From Niastella populi (lineage in GTDB: Bacteria; Bacteroidota; Bacteroidia; Chitinophagales; Chitinophagaceae), in the NCBI RefSeq assembly GCF_002078015.1, contig NZ_LWBP01000224.1, positions 1 through 41,564 of the forward strand: a stretch of 41,564 bases of DNA, read 5' to 3'. Each line of letters starts with the position of its first letter. The stretch's first letter is position 1. A program made the translations under genes and the position numbers. The notes under the pieces were generated by a model. It did not search any database. It saw only the letters and a list, made by a program, of their open reading frames with translations, and had not been told where the DNA came from. Shown piece by piece: positions 24,386 through 32,671 of this stretch.

Positions 24386-24414
24386 GGTGAGCCGCCCGGA
24401 AAGGGCAGCTCACC
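24386..24414 (-). terminator. Terminator of the copper operon
   Basis: Read leftward, the stem GGTGAGC/GCTCACC plus an inner GCCC/GGGC stem and a 5-nt loop is followed by a T-rich stretch (TTCTTTACC). It lies after the HMA gene stop. The outer stem sequence is the same as in the terminator at 34944-34978. Confidence 0.65.
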
Positions 24415-24416
24415 TG

Positions 24417-24448
24417 GTTAACAAGTTAACTTGTCAACTAATCAACTT
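24417..24448. repeat. 8-bp repeat array I (GTTAAC type) at the HMA gene end
   Basis: Octamers GTTAACAA, GTTAACTT, GTCAACTA and ATCAACTT. Read on the minus strand, the array encodes the last Val-Asp and the TAG stop of the HMA protein. It is related to arrays G and K. Confidence 0.8.
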
Positions 24449-24653
24449 TCACCGCCTTATACCCCACTTCCTGTAACTTTTGTATCACTTCCTTTTCTTT
24501 TTCTTTGTCTGTTGTATTTACACTTAAGATCTTTTCGGGCGATTGCAGATCAACCTGCCAGTTATTGGCGCCTACTGCTTCATCGAGGCCCGGGGTTACG
24601 GTGGCCACACAGCCACTGCATTTGATCGTTGTTTTAAATTTTACTGTTTCCAT
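24438..24653 (-). CDS. HMA-domain copper chaperone-like protein
   Basis: A 71-residue single HMA domain with the ferredoxin-like fold. The metal-binding loop is KCSGCVATV with Cys12 and Cys15. The usual Met before the motif is replaced by Thr-Ile, and EVGYKAVKVD forms the last strand. It should carry Cu(I) to or from the adjacent ATPase. It follows the ATPase by 10 bp and is surely co-transcribed. The last two residues come from repeat I. Confidence 0.92.
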   Translation of the reverse strand: METVKFKTTIKCSGCVATVTPGLDEAVGANNWQVDLQSPEKILSVNTTDKEKEKEVIQKLQEVGYKAVKVD

Positions 24654-24663
24654 ACTGATGAAT

Positions 24664-26958
24664 TTATAATTGAGTTGTTTTTAAACGTAAACTGTTGGTT
24701 ACAACCGAAACGGAACTCAGGGCCATGGCGGCGCCGGCGATCATGGGGTTTAACAGGAAACCATTGAATGCGTAAAGAACGCCTGCTGCCAGTGGAATTC
24801 CGATGAGGTTATAAATAAAGGCCCAGAACAAATTTTGTTTTATAGTGCGTACCGTTTTACGTGAAAGCACCAGCGCTTTGGGTATCGATTGCAGATCGGA
24901 TGTGATGAGCGTCATTTTTGCAACGTCCATGGCAATATCGGAACCTTTACCCATGGCGATACTTACATCGGCCTGCGCCAGCGCATGTGAGTCGTTGATG
25001 CCATCGCCTACCATCGCTACCACTTTATTTTGTTGTTGCAGTTTTTTTACGAAGCCGGCTTTATCGGCCGGCAACATACCTGCCACGTAATGTGCAACGC
25101 CGGTTTCTTTGGCAATGGCCGCCGCGGTTTGTTCATTGTCGCCGGTAAGCATATACACTTCTATGCCCATGTTTTGCAATTGCCTGATGGCATTGGGCGA
25201 ACTGTTTTTTATTTTATCGGCAATGGCTATGATGGCCAGCACTTCCTGCTCATTGGCGAAGTAGATCACGGTATTGGCCTGCCGCTGTAACTCCTCTGCA
25301 GGTTGTACCAGGTAGCTATCGATCTTAATCGCCTTCTCGTTTATGAGCTGTTTGTTGCCAACATAATAGCGGGCGCCGCCAGCCACACCGGTAACTCCCC
25401 TGGCGGTAAGGCTTTCAAATTGTTTTAGTTCGCCGCCGCCGGTTACCTGTTCTTTTTTCAGTTCATTGATCACCGCTTCGGCCAGCGGGTGTTCCGACTG
25501 AATTTCGAGGCTGTACAACACCTGCTTCAACGCCCGGTTGTTGGCCTTTGCGGGCAACCAGATCATTTGCGACACAACGGGTTTGCCTTCGGTAATGGTG
25601 CCGGTTTTATCAAGGATAACAGCATCCACTTTATAGGCCAGCTCGAGGCTTTCTGCGTCTTTGATAAGGATATTGTTTTCCGCCCCTTTACCAATACCCA
25701 CCATAATGGCGGTTGGTGTGGCAAGGCCCAACGCACAGGGACAGGCAATAACCAGTACCGTTACTGAAGTCATGAGGGCATTGGTGAAAGCATTGTCGCC
25801 ACCGGCCACCATCCATACAATAAAAGTGAGTATCGAAATACCTATCACTACCGGCACAAAGATGCCGGCTATTTTATCGACCAGTTTTTGCACCGGCGCC
25901 TTGCTGCCCTGCGCTTCCTGTACCATTTTTATAATATGGGCCAGCATGGTATCATTGCCTACTTTTTGCGCCATAAACTGAAAGCTGCCTTTCTGGTTGA
26001 TGGTGCCGGCAAAAACCTTGCTGTCTTTTTCTTTTTGAACGGGTACGGGTTCGCCGGTGATCATGCTTTCATCAACAAATGAGGAACCGGAGGAAACAAT
26101 ACCATCGACCGGGATCTTTTCGCCGGGGCGCACAAGAATGGTATGACCGGGCTGCACATTCGCAACCGGTAGTTCCTGTTCATTGCCATCGATAACAACG
26201 CGGACGGTTTTGGGCTGCAGGCCCATCAATTTTTTGATGGCCGAAGACGTATTTGATTTTGCTTTTTCTTCGAGCAGTTTTCCCAATGAAATAAAGGCAA
26301 TGATCACTGCAGCCGCTTCGAAATAAACATGCGGATGAATGCCCCGCGCATGCCAGAAGGCGGGGTTAACGGTATTGAATGCGCTGAACAAAAATGCGAT
26401 ACCGGTACTGAGCGCTACCAGCGTATCCATATTGGCCTTTCCATGCCGTGCCTGCTTCCATGCGTTGATGAAGAAAGAACGGCCAAACCAGGCGATCACC
26501 GGCAGGGTGAGGATCATAGAGATATAATTGCCGTAAGGCAGATCCATAAAGAACATGCCAATGACAACCACCGGCACCGATAAAACCGATGCCCAAATGG
26601 TGCGTTGTTGTAATGATTTGTAGTGGTCGTGCTGCGCCGCTTCTTTTATTTCATTGCTGTTGGCTTCATCGATAACGAGGTCGTAGCCAATGGAGCGAAC
26701 GGTTTTCTGCAGCTCTTCTACAGTGGCAATATCGGGGTTATATTCAACCCAGGCGCTTTGATTGGCAAAATTTACGCCGGCGGCCTTCACGCCTTCCACC
26801 GATTGTAACATCGATTCAACACTTACGGCGCAGGCTGCGCAGGTCATTTCCAATACAGGAAAGGTTTTCTTTACAAACGTGGTGTGCCACCCTTCCTGGC
26901 CAGGGCGTTGTAGGTGTGGCACACCTTCATTCCGTTTTTTTTCAATTGAAGTTGACAT
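24664..26958 (-). CDS. copA: Copper-translocating P1B-type ATPase
   Basis: A 764-residue copper exporter of the inner membrane. One HMA domain has [11 protein letters not shown] (Cys40, Cys43). Six to eight membrane segments include [12 protein letters not shown], the transport cysteines. DKTGTITEG carries the phosphorylated Asp, SEHPLAEAV is the nucleotide-domain HP motif, and [20 protein letters not shown] the hinge. The last membrane segments hold [16 protein letters not shown] and [20 protein letters not shown], typical of Cu(I) pumps. I start at ATG 26958; the open frame further upstream needs a TTG inside the palindrome. It lies between the HMA-AraC regulator and the chaperone on one strand. 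Confidence 0.95.
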   Translation of the reverse strand: MSTSIEKKRNEGVPHLQRPGQEGWHTTFVKKTFPVLEMTCAACAVSVESMLQSVEGVKAAGVNFANQSAWVEYNPDIATVEELQKTVRSIGYDLVIDEANSNEIKEAAQHDHYKSLQQRTIWASVLSVPVVVIGMFFMDLPYGNYISMILTLPVIAWFGRSFFINAWKQARHGKANMDTLVALSTGIAFLFSAFNTVNPAFWHARGIHPHVYFEAAAVIIAFISLGKLLEEKAKSNTSSAIKKLMGLQPKTVRVVIDGNEQELPVANVQPGHTILVRPGEKIPVDGIVSSGSSFVDESMITGEPVPVQKEKDSKVFAGTINQKGSFQFMAQKVGNDTMLAHIIKMVQEAQGSKAPVQKLVDKIAGIFVPVVIGISILTFIVWMVAGGDNAFTNALMTSVTVLVIACPCALGLATPTAIMVGIGKGAENNILIKDAESLELAYKVDAVILDKTGTITEGKPVVSQMIWLPAKANNRALKQVLYSLEIQSEHPLAEAVINELKKEQVTGGGELKQFESLTARGVTGVAGGARYYVGNKQLINEKAIKIDSYLVQPAEELQRQANTVIYFANEQEVLAIIAIADKIKNSSPNAIRQLQNMGIEVYMLTGDNEQTAAAIAKETGVAHYVAGMLPADKAGFVKKLQQQNKVVAMVGDGINDSHALAQADVSIAMGKGSDIAMDVAKMTLITSDLQSIPKALVLSRKTVRTIKQNLFWAFIYNLIGIPLAAGVLYAFNGFLLNPMIAGAAMALSSVSVVTNSLRLKTTQL

Positions 26959-26965
26959 ATGCGAT

Positions 26966-26979
26966 CCTTTGTACAAAGG
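26966..26979. promoter_or_regulatory. Palindrome upstream of copA, possible operator
   Basis: CCTTTGTACAAAGG is a perfect 14-bp palindrome 7 bp before the copA ATG. Its CTTTGTAC core is shared with the regulator promoter at 27817-27824 (minus strand). It overlaps the expected -7/start region, where a copper-responsive regulator could bind. Confidence 0.4.
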
Positions 26980-27101
26980 TCAGTCTATGTCGATGATCCA
27001 TTGTTATACAATAGGGAGATAGTTGTATATAATTTTAATGAGGTGATTCCCTTTGGTAATCGTGAATCGTGAAAGGAAGTTGAAACGTTAGCAGGTTGAC
27101 A

Positions 27102-27236
27102 AGTTGATAAAGGACATGAACTTATGCATCCTGACTAATTTATTAACACATCAGTTTTTTTGCTACTCCTGGGTTTCCAGCGCTATTTTCCCTGTGAATC
27201 TGTTAACTGTATTAACCTTTATTACCTTTATCAACT
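27102..27236. repeat. Inverted repeat J between regulator and copA
   Basis: AGTTGATAAAGG at 27102-27113 and its perfect complement at 27225-27236 enclose an AT-rich loop of about 110 bp. GTGAATC/GTGAAAG and GTTGACAA-like units flank the left arm. It lies between the regulator stop and the copA start and may end the regulator transcript. Confidence 0.65.
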
Positions 27237-27253
27237 CTATCATCTTTTCAATT

Positions 27254-27814
27254 TCATACTTTATCCAACGGCTTGCGGGTATTTTCCTTCAGCTCGCGGA
27301 ACTGGGTGGGTGTTAAACCGGTCTCTTTTTTAAACTGTTGTGAAAGATGCTGTACGCTGCTGTACTCCATCTGGCCGGCAATTTCGCTCAGGCTTAATTC
27401 ATTATATGTTAACAATTCTTTTACACGTTCTATACGCTGCCGGATGGTGTATTTTTCGATGGTAAGGCCTTCTGTGGAGGAAAACAGGTTCGAGAGGTAA
27501 TGATAATCCATTTGCAGTTTTTCTTCCAGAATGGCCGACAGTTTTTTGTTATTACCGTCCTCGTTCCTGTGTATAAGAGAGATGATGATATTCTTTATTT
27601 TTTCGATCAGTTTTTCCTTTTTGTCATCGAGCAGTTCAAAACCGATTGCCGTAAGGTTCCGGTTAAGGTTATCGAGTTGTTCGGGGGCCGGTTCATGATC
27701 GAGCGTAATTTCACCAAGGCTGATATTGTTATATGCAATGCCCGCTTTTTCCAGTTGTTCCTTTATGACGAGGATACAACGGTCGCACACCATATTTTTT
27801 ATATACAATTGCAT
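27254..27814 (-). CDS. AraC-family regulator with N-terminal HMA-like metal domain
   Basis: A 186-residue fusion. Residues 1-65 resemble an HMA domain: MQLYIKNMVCDRC with Cys10 and Cys13, then a strand ending AIGFELLDD. A helical linker follows. Residues about 85-182 are an AraC DNA-binding domain with two helix-turn-helix units (LSLSEIAGQMEYSSVQHLSQQFKKETGLTPTQFRE). Standing directly before copA and an HMA chaperone on the same strand, it very likely senses Cu(I) and controls this operon. It replaces CueR or CsoR, neither of which is present. Metal identity is inferred from context. Confidence 0.9.
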   Translation of the reverse strand: MQLYIKNMVCDRCILVIKEQLEKAGIAYNNISLGEITLDHEPAPEQLDNLNRNLTAIGFELLDDKKEKLIEKIKNIIISLIHRNEDGNNKKLSAILEEKLQMDYHYLSNLFSSTEGLTIEKYTIRQRIERVKELLTYNELSLSEIAGQMEYSSVQHLSQQFKKETGLTPTQFRELKENTRKPLDKV

Positions 27815-27818
27815 GGTA

Positions 27819-27826
27819 CAAAGATA
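27819..27826 (-). promoter_or_regulatory. Candidate -7 promoter element abutting the regulator ATG
   Basis: Read leftward it is TATCTTTG, an exact TAnnTTTG match ending 4 bp before the ATG at 27814. Transcription would start at or within a base or two of the A of ATG, so the mRNA would be leaderless. Array K occupies the -33 region. Confidence 0.45.
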
Positions 27827-27828
27827 CG

Positions 27829-27899
27829 GGTTAAGAAGTTAACGAGTTGACTAGTTAACGAGTTGACAAGAAGTTGAAATAATGAAAAAGTTGATAGAG
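27829..27899. repeat. 8-bp repeat array K upstream of the HMA-AraC gene
   Basis: Octamers GTTAAGAA, GTTAACGA, GTTGACTA, GTTAACGA and GTTGACAA, then decaying GAAGTTGA-like units. Same type as arrays G and I. It fills the upstream promoter region of the regulator. Confidence 0.85.
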
Positions 27900-28040
27900 G
27901 TTTCTGTGCAGCGGATCGACTTATAGCTGTTTTCGCGTTAATACTTTACCCGGGATTTCAGGTTATACAATTTCATGTTGCTAACTTGTTACATTCCGGC
28001 TCTCTTTTTTTCTCTAAATTAGTATTAAAAGAAATTAGCC

Positions 28041-29354
28041 ATGAATGAAGAACGACGCACCGCATTTATAAAAGCGGCCACCTGGCATGGTTCGCTGGAG
28101 GAAGCGGAGCAAATGCTTGCTGCGCATCCTGAAATAGCTGCATGTGATATTTTTACCGCGGGTATTACCGGCGATGCGGAAGCTGTACGCCAGTTCCTGG
28201 CCGAAGACCCGGAAAATGCCACCGCCGTTTCGGATCCATTTGGCGGTAATGCACTGGTGTATCTTTGCCTGTCGAAATACCTGCGTCATAATAAAGAAAA
28301 AAGCAATGATTTTATAGCGGCAGCCACTGCCCTGCTCGATGCCGGCGCCGACCCGAATTCAGGGTTCCTGGTAAAAGGCGATTATCCTGAATTTGAAACC
28401 GCGCTATATGGTGCGGCCGGTGTGGCGCATGATGCAGCGCTCACCAGGTTGTTGCTATCGCGCGGCGCCGACCCGAACGATGAAGAGGCCGTTTATCATT
28501 CGCCCGAAACCTATGATAACGACGCCATGAAAGCGCTTGTTAATACAGGTAAGCTCATGAAAGAGAACCTGTCGGTGATGTTGATACGAAAAATAGACTG
28601 GCATGATTACGACGGATTGAAATACATGCTCGACCATGGCGCCGATCCGAACGGGGAAAGAAAAAGGGGCTGGTACGCGCTGCATCATTCCCTGATGCGC
28701 GCCAATGCATTGCCGTTCATTGAACTGCTGCTCGATCATGGGGCCGACCCCCTTTTGCTTAAGAACGGTTTCAATGCCATTACACTGGCCGCCTGTGAAG
28801 GCCGGGCAGATGTGTTGCGGCTTCTGGCACAAAAGGGAGTGAACATTCACCTCGAAGGTATTTATGAATTGATAGCCGCCTGTGCACAGAGCAATGAGCA
28901 TGCGGTAAAAACCATTGTAGCCCAAACTCCTTCCCTGGTTCAGCAATTATTATACATGGGCGGAGAACTGCTTTCGCGCTTTAGCGTGGGCGGTAATACG
29001 GTGGGTGTACAACAATTACTGAAAATAGGTGTGCCGGTAGATGCGCCCTACCGCATGGGCGATGGCTATTACGGCATTCCGCCCGGAAGCCTGGCCATTC
29101 ATGTTGCCGCCTGGCGCGGATTCCCCGCTATTGTACAGGTGCTGATCGATGGAGGCTCACCTGTTGATGTGCCGGATAAACACGGGCATACGCCGCTTGC
29201 ACTGGCTGTGAAGGCATGTACAGATTCCTATTGGAAAGAAAGGCGTTCACCCGATTCGGTGAGGGCATTGCTGGCGGCGGGCGCTTCTGCAAAACAAATT
29301 GCATTACCAACAGGTTATAATGAAATCGATGTACTGCTACAGGCTGCCGGCTGA
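28041..29354 (+). CDS. Ankyrin-repeat protein
   Basis: A 437-residue protein without signal peptide or membrane segment. Ankyrin-type helical repeats run through most of it. The best are ATALLDAGADPNS, LTRLLLSRGADPNDE, LKYMLDHGADPNGE, IELLLDHGADPLLLKNGFNAITLAACEG, VLRLLAQKGVNI and IVQVLIDGGSPVDVPDKHGHTPLALAVKA. The middle repeats (about 300-345) are degenerate. It is a lone rightward gene, 123 bp before the ABC-F start. Binding partner unknown; ankyrin repeats mediate protein contacts. Confidence 0.88.
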   Translation: MNEERRTAFIKAATWHGSLEEAEQMLAAHPEIAACDIFTAGITGDAEAVRQFLAEDPENATAVSDPFGGNALVYLCLSKYLRHNKEKSNDFIAAATALLDAGADPNSGFLVKGDYPEFETALYGAAGVAHDAALTRLLLSRGADPNDEEAVYHSPETYDNDAMKALVNTGKLMKENLSVMLIRKIDWHDYDGLKYMLDHGADPNGERKRGWYALHHSLMRANALPFIELLLDHGADPLLLKNGFNAITLAACEGRADVLRLLAQKGVNIHLEGIYELIAACAQSNEHAVKTIVAQTPSLVQQLLYMGGELLSRFSVGGNTVGVQQLLKIGVPVDAPYRMGDGYYGIPPGSLAIHVAAWRGFPAIVQVLIDGGSPVDVPDKHGHTPLALAVKACTDSYWKERRSPDSVRALLAAGASAKQIALPTGYNEIDVLLQAAG

Positions 29355-29369
29355 TTAAAAAACAATTTG

Positions 29370-29377
29370 TATCTTTG
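29370..29377 (+). promoter_or_regulatory. Candidate -7 promoter element for the ABC-F gene
   Basis: TATCTTTG matches TAnnTTTG, 116 bp before the chosen ABC-F start. It gives a leader of about 110 nt containing the hairpin at 29440-29464. No good -33 TTG is visible. Confidence 0.4.
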
Positions 29378-29439
29378 CCGCCTCCTAATTAAAGTTCGTT
29401 CAATGTAACAGATAATTTCTTTCAGACGATAACATACGG

Positions 29440-29464
29440 CAGACCGCAGCGCGGACTGTTTTTT
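29440..29464 (+). terminator. Terminator hairpin in the leader of the ABC-F gene
   Basis: CAGACCGC (29440-29447) and GCGGACTG (29451-29458) form an 8-bp stem with one A-A mismatch and a 3-nt loop, followed by six T. It lies 28 bp before the ABC-F start. A start-stop ATGTAA occurs upstream at 29403-29408. The arrangement suggests attenuation control. Confidence 0.65.
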
Positions 29465-29492
29465 ATTTGTTAACTATTTGAAGAAAGAAATT

Positions 29493-31091
29493 ATGCTTTT
29501 TCTGCAGCATTTGTCATACCTGCATCCCAACAGGGAACTGTTGTTCGGGAATGTAGATCTTACTGTACATAATCGCGATAAAATAGCTTTAACCGGTAAT
29601 AATGGCACGGGTAAATCAACGCTGTTGAAGCTCATTGCCGGCGAACTGGAACCGCATGAAGGAAAGGTTATCTGCGAAACCATCCCTTATTATATCCCGC
29701 AACTGTTCGGGCAATACAATGCGCTCACCATTGCACAGGCTTTGCGCATCGATAGCAAACTCACCGCGCTGGAAGAGATCCTGGCCGGTAATGTAACCGA
29801 ACACTACCTGAACGGGCTTAATGACGACTGGACGATCGAAGAGCGAAGCGAGGAAGCGCTTCGATACTGGCAGCTGCAGGAGTTTGACCTTTCGCAACCA
29901 ATGGCAGCATTGAGCGGCGGACAGAAAGTAAAGGTGTTTCTCGCCGGCATTCATATTCACCAGCCACAACTGGTTTTACTCGATGAGCCCAGTAACCACC
30001 TCGATGCGGCAGGCCGGGAACTGCTTTACCGGTATATTGAAACAACAACGAACACGCTGGTGGTAGTGAGCCACGACAGAAAATTATTGAACCTGCTAAA
30101 CACCGTTTGCGAATTAAGTAAACGCGGCCTTACCGTATATGGCGGTAACTATGATTTTTATTGCGAGCAGAAACAGATAGCCGGGCAGGCGCTGAACCAG
30201 GATATTCATAGTAAGGAAAAAGCGTTACGCAAGGCTAAAGTGAAAGAACGGGAAACCCTTGAGCGGCAGCAAAAACTGGATGCACGTGGCAAACGCAAAC
30301 AGGAAAAAGCAGGTGTTGCCCGCATAATGATGAATACGCTTCGGAACAGTGCGGAGAACAGCACATCAAAGATCAAAGGGGCTCATGCCGAAAAGATCGA
30401 TGGCATATCGGGAGAACTGCAGGCCCTGCGCAATGAACTGCCCGATGCAGACAGGATGAGGTTCGGGTTCGACAATACTGCTTTGCATAAAGGAAAGGTC
30501 CTGTTCAGAGCAACCGGCGTCAATCATGCATATGATAATGGAAAACGCTTATGGCCCGGTAACATGGATATTCAAATAACCAGTGGTGAACGTATTGTAA
30601 TCAAAGGATTGAATGGATCGGGTAAATCAACCCTTATAAAGATCATTCTGGGTGAACTGGAACCATCGATGGGAGATGTTTACCGGGCAGACAATAACCA
30701 TGTTTATATTGACCAGGATTATTCATTGATCAATAATAGGTACAGTGTTTATGAACAGGCGTTTCAATATAATAAAACCGGTTTACAGGAACATGAGATA
30801 AAGACCAGGCTGAACCGTTTCCTGTTCTCAAAAGGAGATTGGGAGAAACCCTGCAGCGCCCTCAGCGGCGGTGAGCGCATGCGACTGATACTTTGCTGCC
30901 TTACCATTGGCAACCGGGCGCCCGATATCATTGTGCTGGATGAACCAACCAATAACCTCGATATTCAGAACATAGAAATATTGACGGCGGCCATCGATGA
31001 ATACGAGGGCACGTTGATCGTTGTATCGCATGATGAGCAATTTTTAGCCGGGGTAAATGTTGTTCGAACAGTTAATGTGTTAGCAGTGTGA
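29493..31091 (+). CDS. ABC-F family ATPase (ribosome-associated, possible antibiotic resistance)
   Basis: A 532-residue soluble protein with two ABC cassettes and no membrane segment. Cassette one has GNNGTGKST, LSGGQKVKVFLAG and VLLDEPSNHLD. Cassette two has GLNGSGKST, LSGGERMRLILC and IVLDEPTNNLD. The linker between them (about 230-315, rich in Lys, Arg and Glu) is the helical hairpin that reaches the ribosomal tRNA sites. I start at ATG 29493 after GAAGAAAG; a TTG at 29478 would add five residues. The family includes both translation factors and resistance proteins. The leader terminator favours a drug-inducible resistance type. Confidence 0.9.
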   Translation: MLFLQHLSYLHPNRELLFGNVDLTVHNRDKIALTGNNGTGKSTLLKLIAGELEPHEGKVICETIPYYIPQLFGQYNALTIAQALRIDSKLTALEEILAGNVTEHYLNGLNDDWTIEERSEEALRYWQLQEFDLSQPMAALSGGQKVKVFLAGIHIHQPQLVLLDEPSNHLDAAGRELLYRYIETTTNTLVVVSHDRKLLNLLNTVCELSKRGLTVYGGNYDFYCEQKQIAGQALNQDIHSKEKALRKAKVKERETLERQQKLDARGKRKQEKAGVARIMMNTLRNSAENSTSKIKGAHAEKIDGISGELQALRNELPDADRMRFGFDNTALHKGKVLFRATGVNHAYDNGKRLWPGNMDIQITSGERIVIKGLNGSGKSTLIKIILGELEPSMGDVYRADNNHVYIDQDYSLINNRYSVYEQAFQYNKTGLQEHEIKTRLNRFLFSKGDWEKPCSALSGGERMRLILCCLTIGNRAPDIIVLDEPTNNLDIQNIEILTAAIDEYEGTLIVVSHDEQFLAGVNVVRTVNVLAV

Positions 31092-31344
31092 GCAGGGCGA
31101 ATGCCTGCCATTATTATAGCAAATACAGGGTTAAACGTATTTGTAAATTTCTTGATTCAAATCACTTTTTTTCAAAAATCGACTTAATCAATTGTAACAA
31201 AAACACTTAAAGTGAATATACTTATATAAATCTGTTAGGAACTTCAAAAACAAACTTTATAAAACACTTTACTTTATTTTAATTAGTTATTATATTTGAA
31301 TAGCTCTGGAGCATCCCAGAACTTCCTTCGAGATGGCCCCGTTT

Positions 31345-31410
31345 TGTCCGATATCTTATGTGTTGATCCATTATTCTATGAATATGTCCAATGTCTTATG
31401 ATTTGATCCA
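31345..31410. repeat. Pair of 26-bp imperfect direct repeats
   Basis: 31345-31370 and 31385-31410 agree at 22 of 26 bases, with a 40-bp period. Both run from TGTCC through TCTTATG to TTGATCCA. They differ from the heptamer arrays. Multiple directly repeated terminal sites occur at ends of IS21-type elements, but no transposase is present. Confidence 0.7.
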
Positions 31411-31460
31411 ATACCAATGAAAAGGCTGGTTACACTCTATTAGTGCAAATAATTAAACCC

Positions 31461-31484
31461 AAAAACCCCAGTACTGGGGTTTTT
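31461..31484. terminator. Bidirectional palindromic terminator
   Basis: The 24 bp from 31461 to 31484 form a perfect palindrome: AAAAACCCCAGT and its complement, with T runs on both strands. It ends the fecR transcript on the minus strand (stop at 31530) and any rightward transcript. Confidence 0.88.
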
Positions 31485-31529
31485 TTGTTGCCGCTATGTT
31501 TGTGACGATCACTTATTCAATGAACCGGT

Positions 31530-32558
31530 TTATTGCCTGCTTATGGTTAACGTTTTGCCAGTGATGGTGATTTTAACCTCCAGCATATTCTCCAACGCTT
31601 TGAACAGGATCTGTTCATTTTCCGAAGAAAGGGTTCCGCCAATAGTGCGGGTCAATAATGAGCTGTCGGTGACTTCCACTTTGTAACCGTAATTATCTTC
31701 TACCAGTTTTATGATCTCGTTTAAAGGGGTATTATCGAACTTTAACTGGTTTTCTTTCCATAAGGCCGCATCGGTGGCGTTGGCAGTTGTTTTCGAAAGT
31801 TGCTTTTTATCGCTATTATAACTGATCGATTCGCCGGGTTTCAGGTATACGGTTTCGTGTTTCGGTGTTACCTGTACTTTCACGCTGCCGGTTTGCAATA
31901 CCACCTGTTCCTGTTCCCGCCGGGTATTGATGGTAAAGGTAGTTCCCAATACTTCCACGTTCATGTTTGGCAAATGCACAATAAAGCGTTCGGCTTCCTG
32001 CACCGGGGTACCCGTTCTATTTTTATGCACCACTTCGAAAAATGCTTCCCCGTGCATCCATACTTCGCGGGGGGCGTTTTTTTGGGGATGCGGGTCGAAA
32101 GCTATTTGCGAATTGGCATTGAGTACTACCAGGCTGCCATCGGGTAAGGTAACCGATCGTTTTTCACCCCAGGCGGTTTTTATCGATTCCAGATCGGTTT
32201 GCAGGAAACGGTACGCGACAAAACCGCCAATAATGAGGATAATAGCTGCGGCGGCCATCCACCAAACGGAACGTCTCATTGCAACCACATTACCGGCCGG
32301 GAGTGCAGCTTTGGCCAGCACCGACTGCCAGATCCTTGTTTTTTCAGATTCCGCAACTACATCTTTTTGCATGTTCAGGGCGGCGGCCAGTTTGCTGGCA
32401 TCGGAAATATTACCGGTCTGATGGGGATGGGCCAGGGCCAGTCCATTCCAGAATGCATCGCCCGATGCATCCGGTTGTTTTATCCAGAGAAGAAAGTCTT
32501 CGTCCAACATAAAGTCGGCAACCGAGTATTGATGATATTTTGCGTACTGATCCGGCAT
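31530..32558 (-). CDS. FecR family anti-sigma factor
   Basis: A 342-residue inner-membrane regulator. About 95 cytoplasmic residues precede a single membrane helix (WWMAAAAIILIIGGFVAY). The periplasmic FecR domain follows (SVTLPDGSLVVLNANSQIAF, then GEAFFEVVH and VEVLGTTFTINT). A C-terminal DUF4974-like domain ends in FKALENMLEVKITI. I chose ATG 32558 because the family begins with a short helical cytoplasmic segment. Eleven more residues are possible from 32591. It lies downstream of the ECF sigma gene on the same strand. The usual SusC/SusD or TonB receptor genes do not follow. Confidence 0.92.
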   Translation of the reverse strand: MPDQYAKYHQYSVADFMLDEDFLLWIKQPDASGDAFWNGLALAHPHQTGNISDASKLAAALNMQKDVVAESEKTRIWQSVLAKAALPAGNVVAMRRSVWWMAAAAIILIIGGFVAYRFLQTDLESIKTAWGEKRSVTLPDGSLVVLNANSQIAFDPHPQKNAPREVWMHGEAFFEVVHKNRTGTPVQEAERFIVHLPNMNVEVLGTTFTINTRREQEQVVLQTGSVKVQVTPKHETVYLKPGESISYNSDKKQLSKTTANATDAALWKENQLKFDNTPLNEIIKLVEDNYGYKVEVTDSSLLTRTIGGTLSSENEQILFKALENMLEVKITITGKTLTISRQ

Positions 32559-32671
32559 AAAAATCGTAGCCCTTCCTGCAAGCTGTAACACTTCAAAAAG
32601 GGAATTTAGGAGGTTTGGCGATTAGTGTAAATGATAAAACGACTATACCTCACATTTTTACCCCATCATTT

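Larger units (their letters stand above)
31291..31484 (+). ncRNA. Possible small transcript in the ABC-F/fecR gap
   Basis: The 31092-31529 gap has no convincing ORF. A TATATTTG at 31291-31298 fits a -7 element. A strong palindromic terminator ends at 31484, and a pair of 26-nt direct repeats lies in between. A transcript from about 31304 to 31484 would be about 180 nt. A 22-codon frame beginning MAPFCPISYV is inside. The evidence is only positional. Confidence 0.25.

Noticed and set aside
26959-26976. Earlier copA start
   Set aside because: It requires a TTG inside the CCTTTGTACAAAGG palindrome. The ATG at 26958 is better.
28455-28946. 163-codon leftward frame inside the ankyrin gene
   Set aside because: Antisense shadow of the repeat protein; no domain and no start context.
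31345-31410. Intact insertion sequence
   Set aside because: Only two short direct repeats are seen. No transposase frame or matching far end is present in the window.
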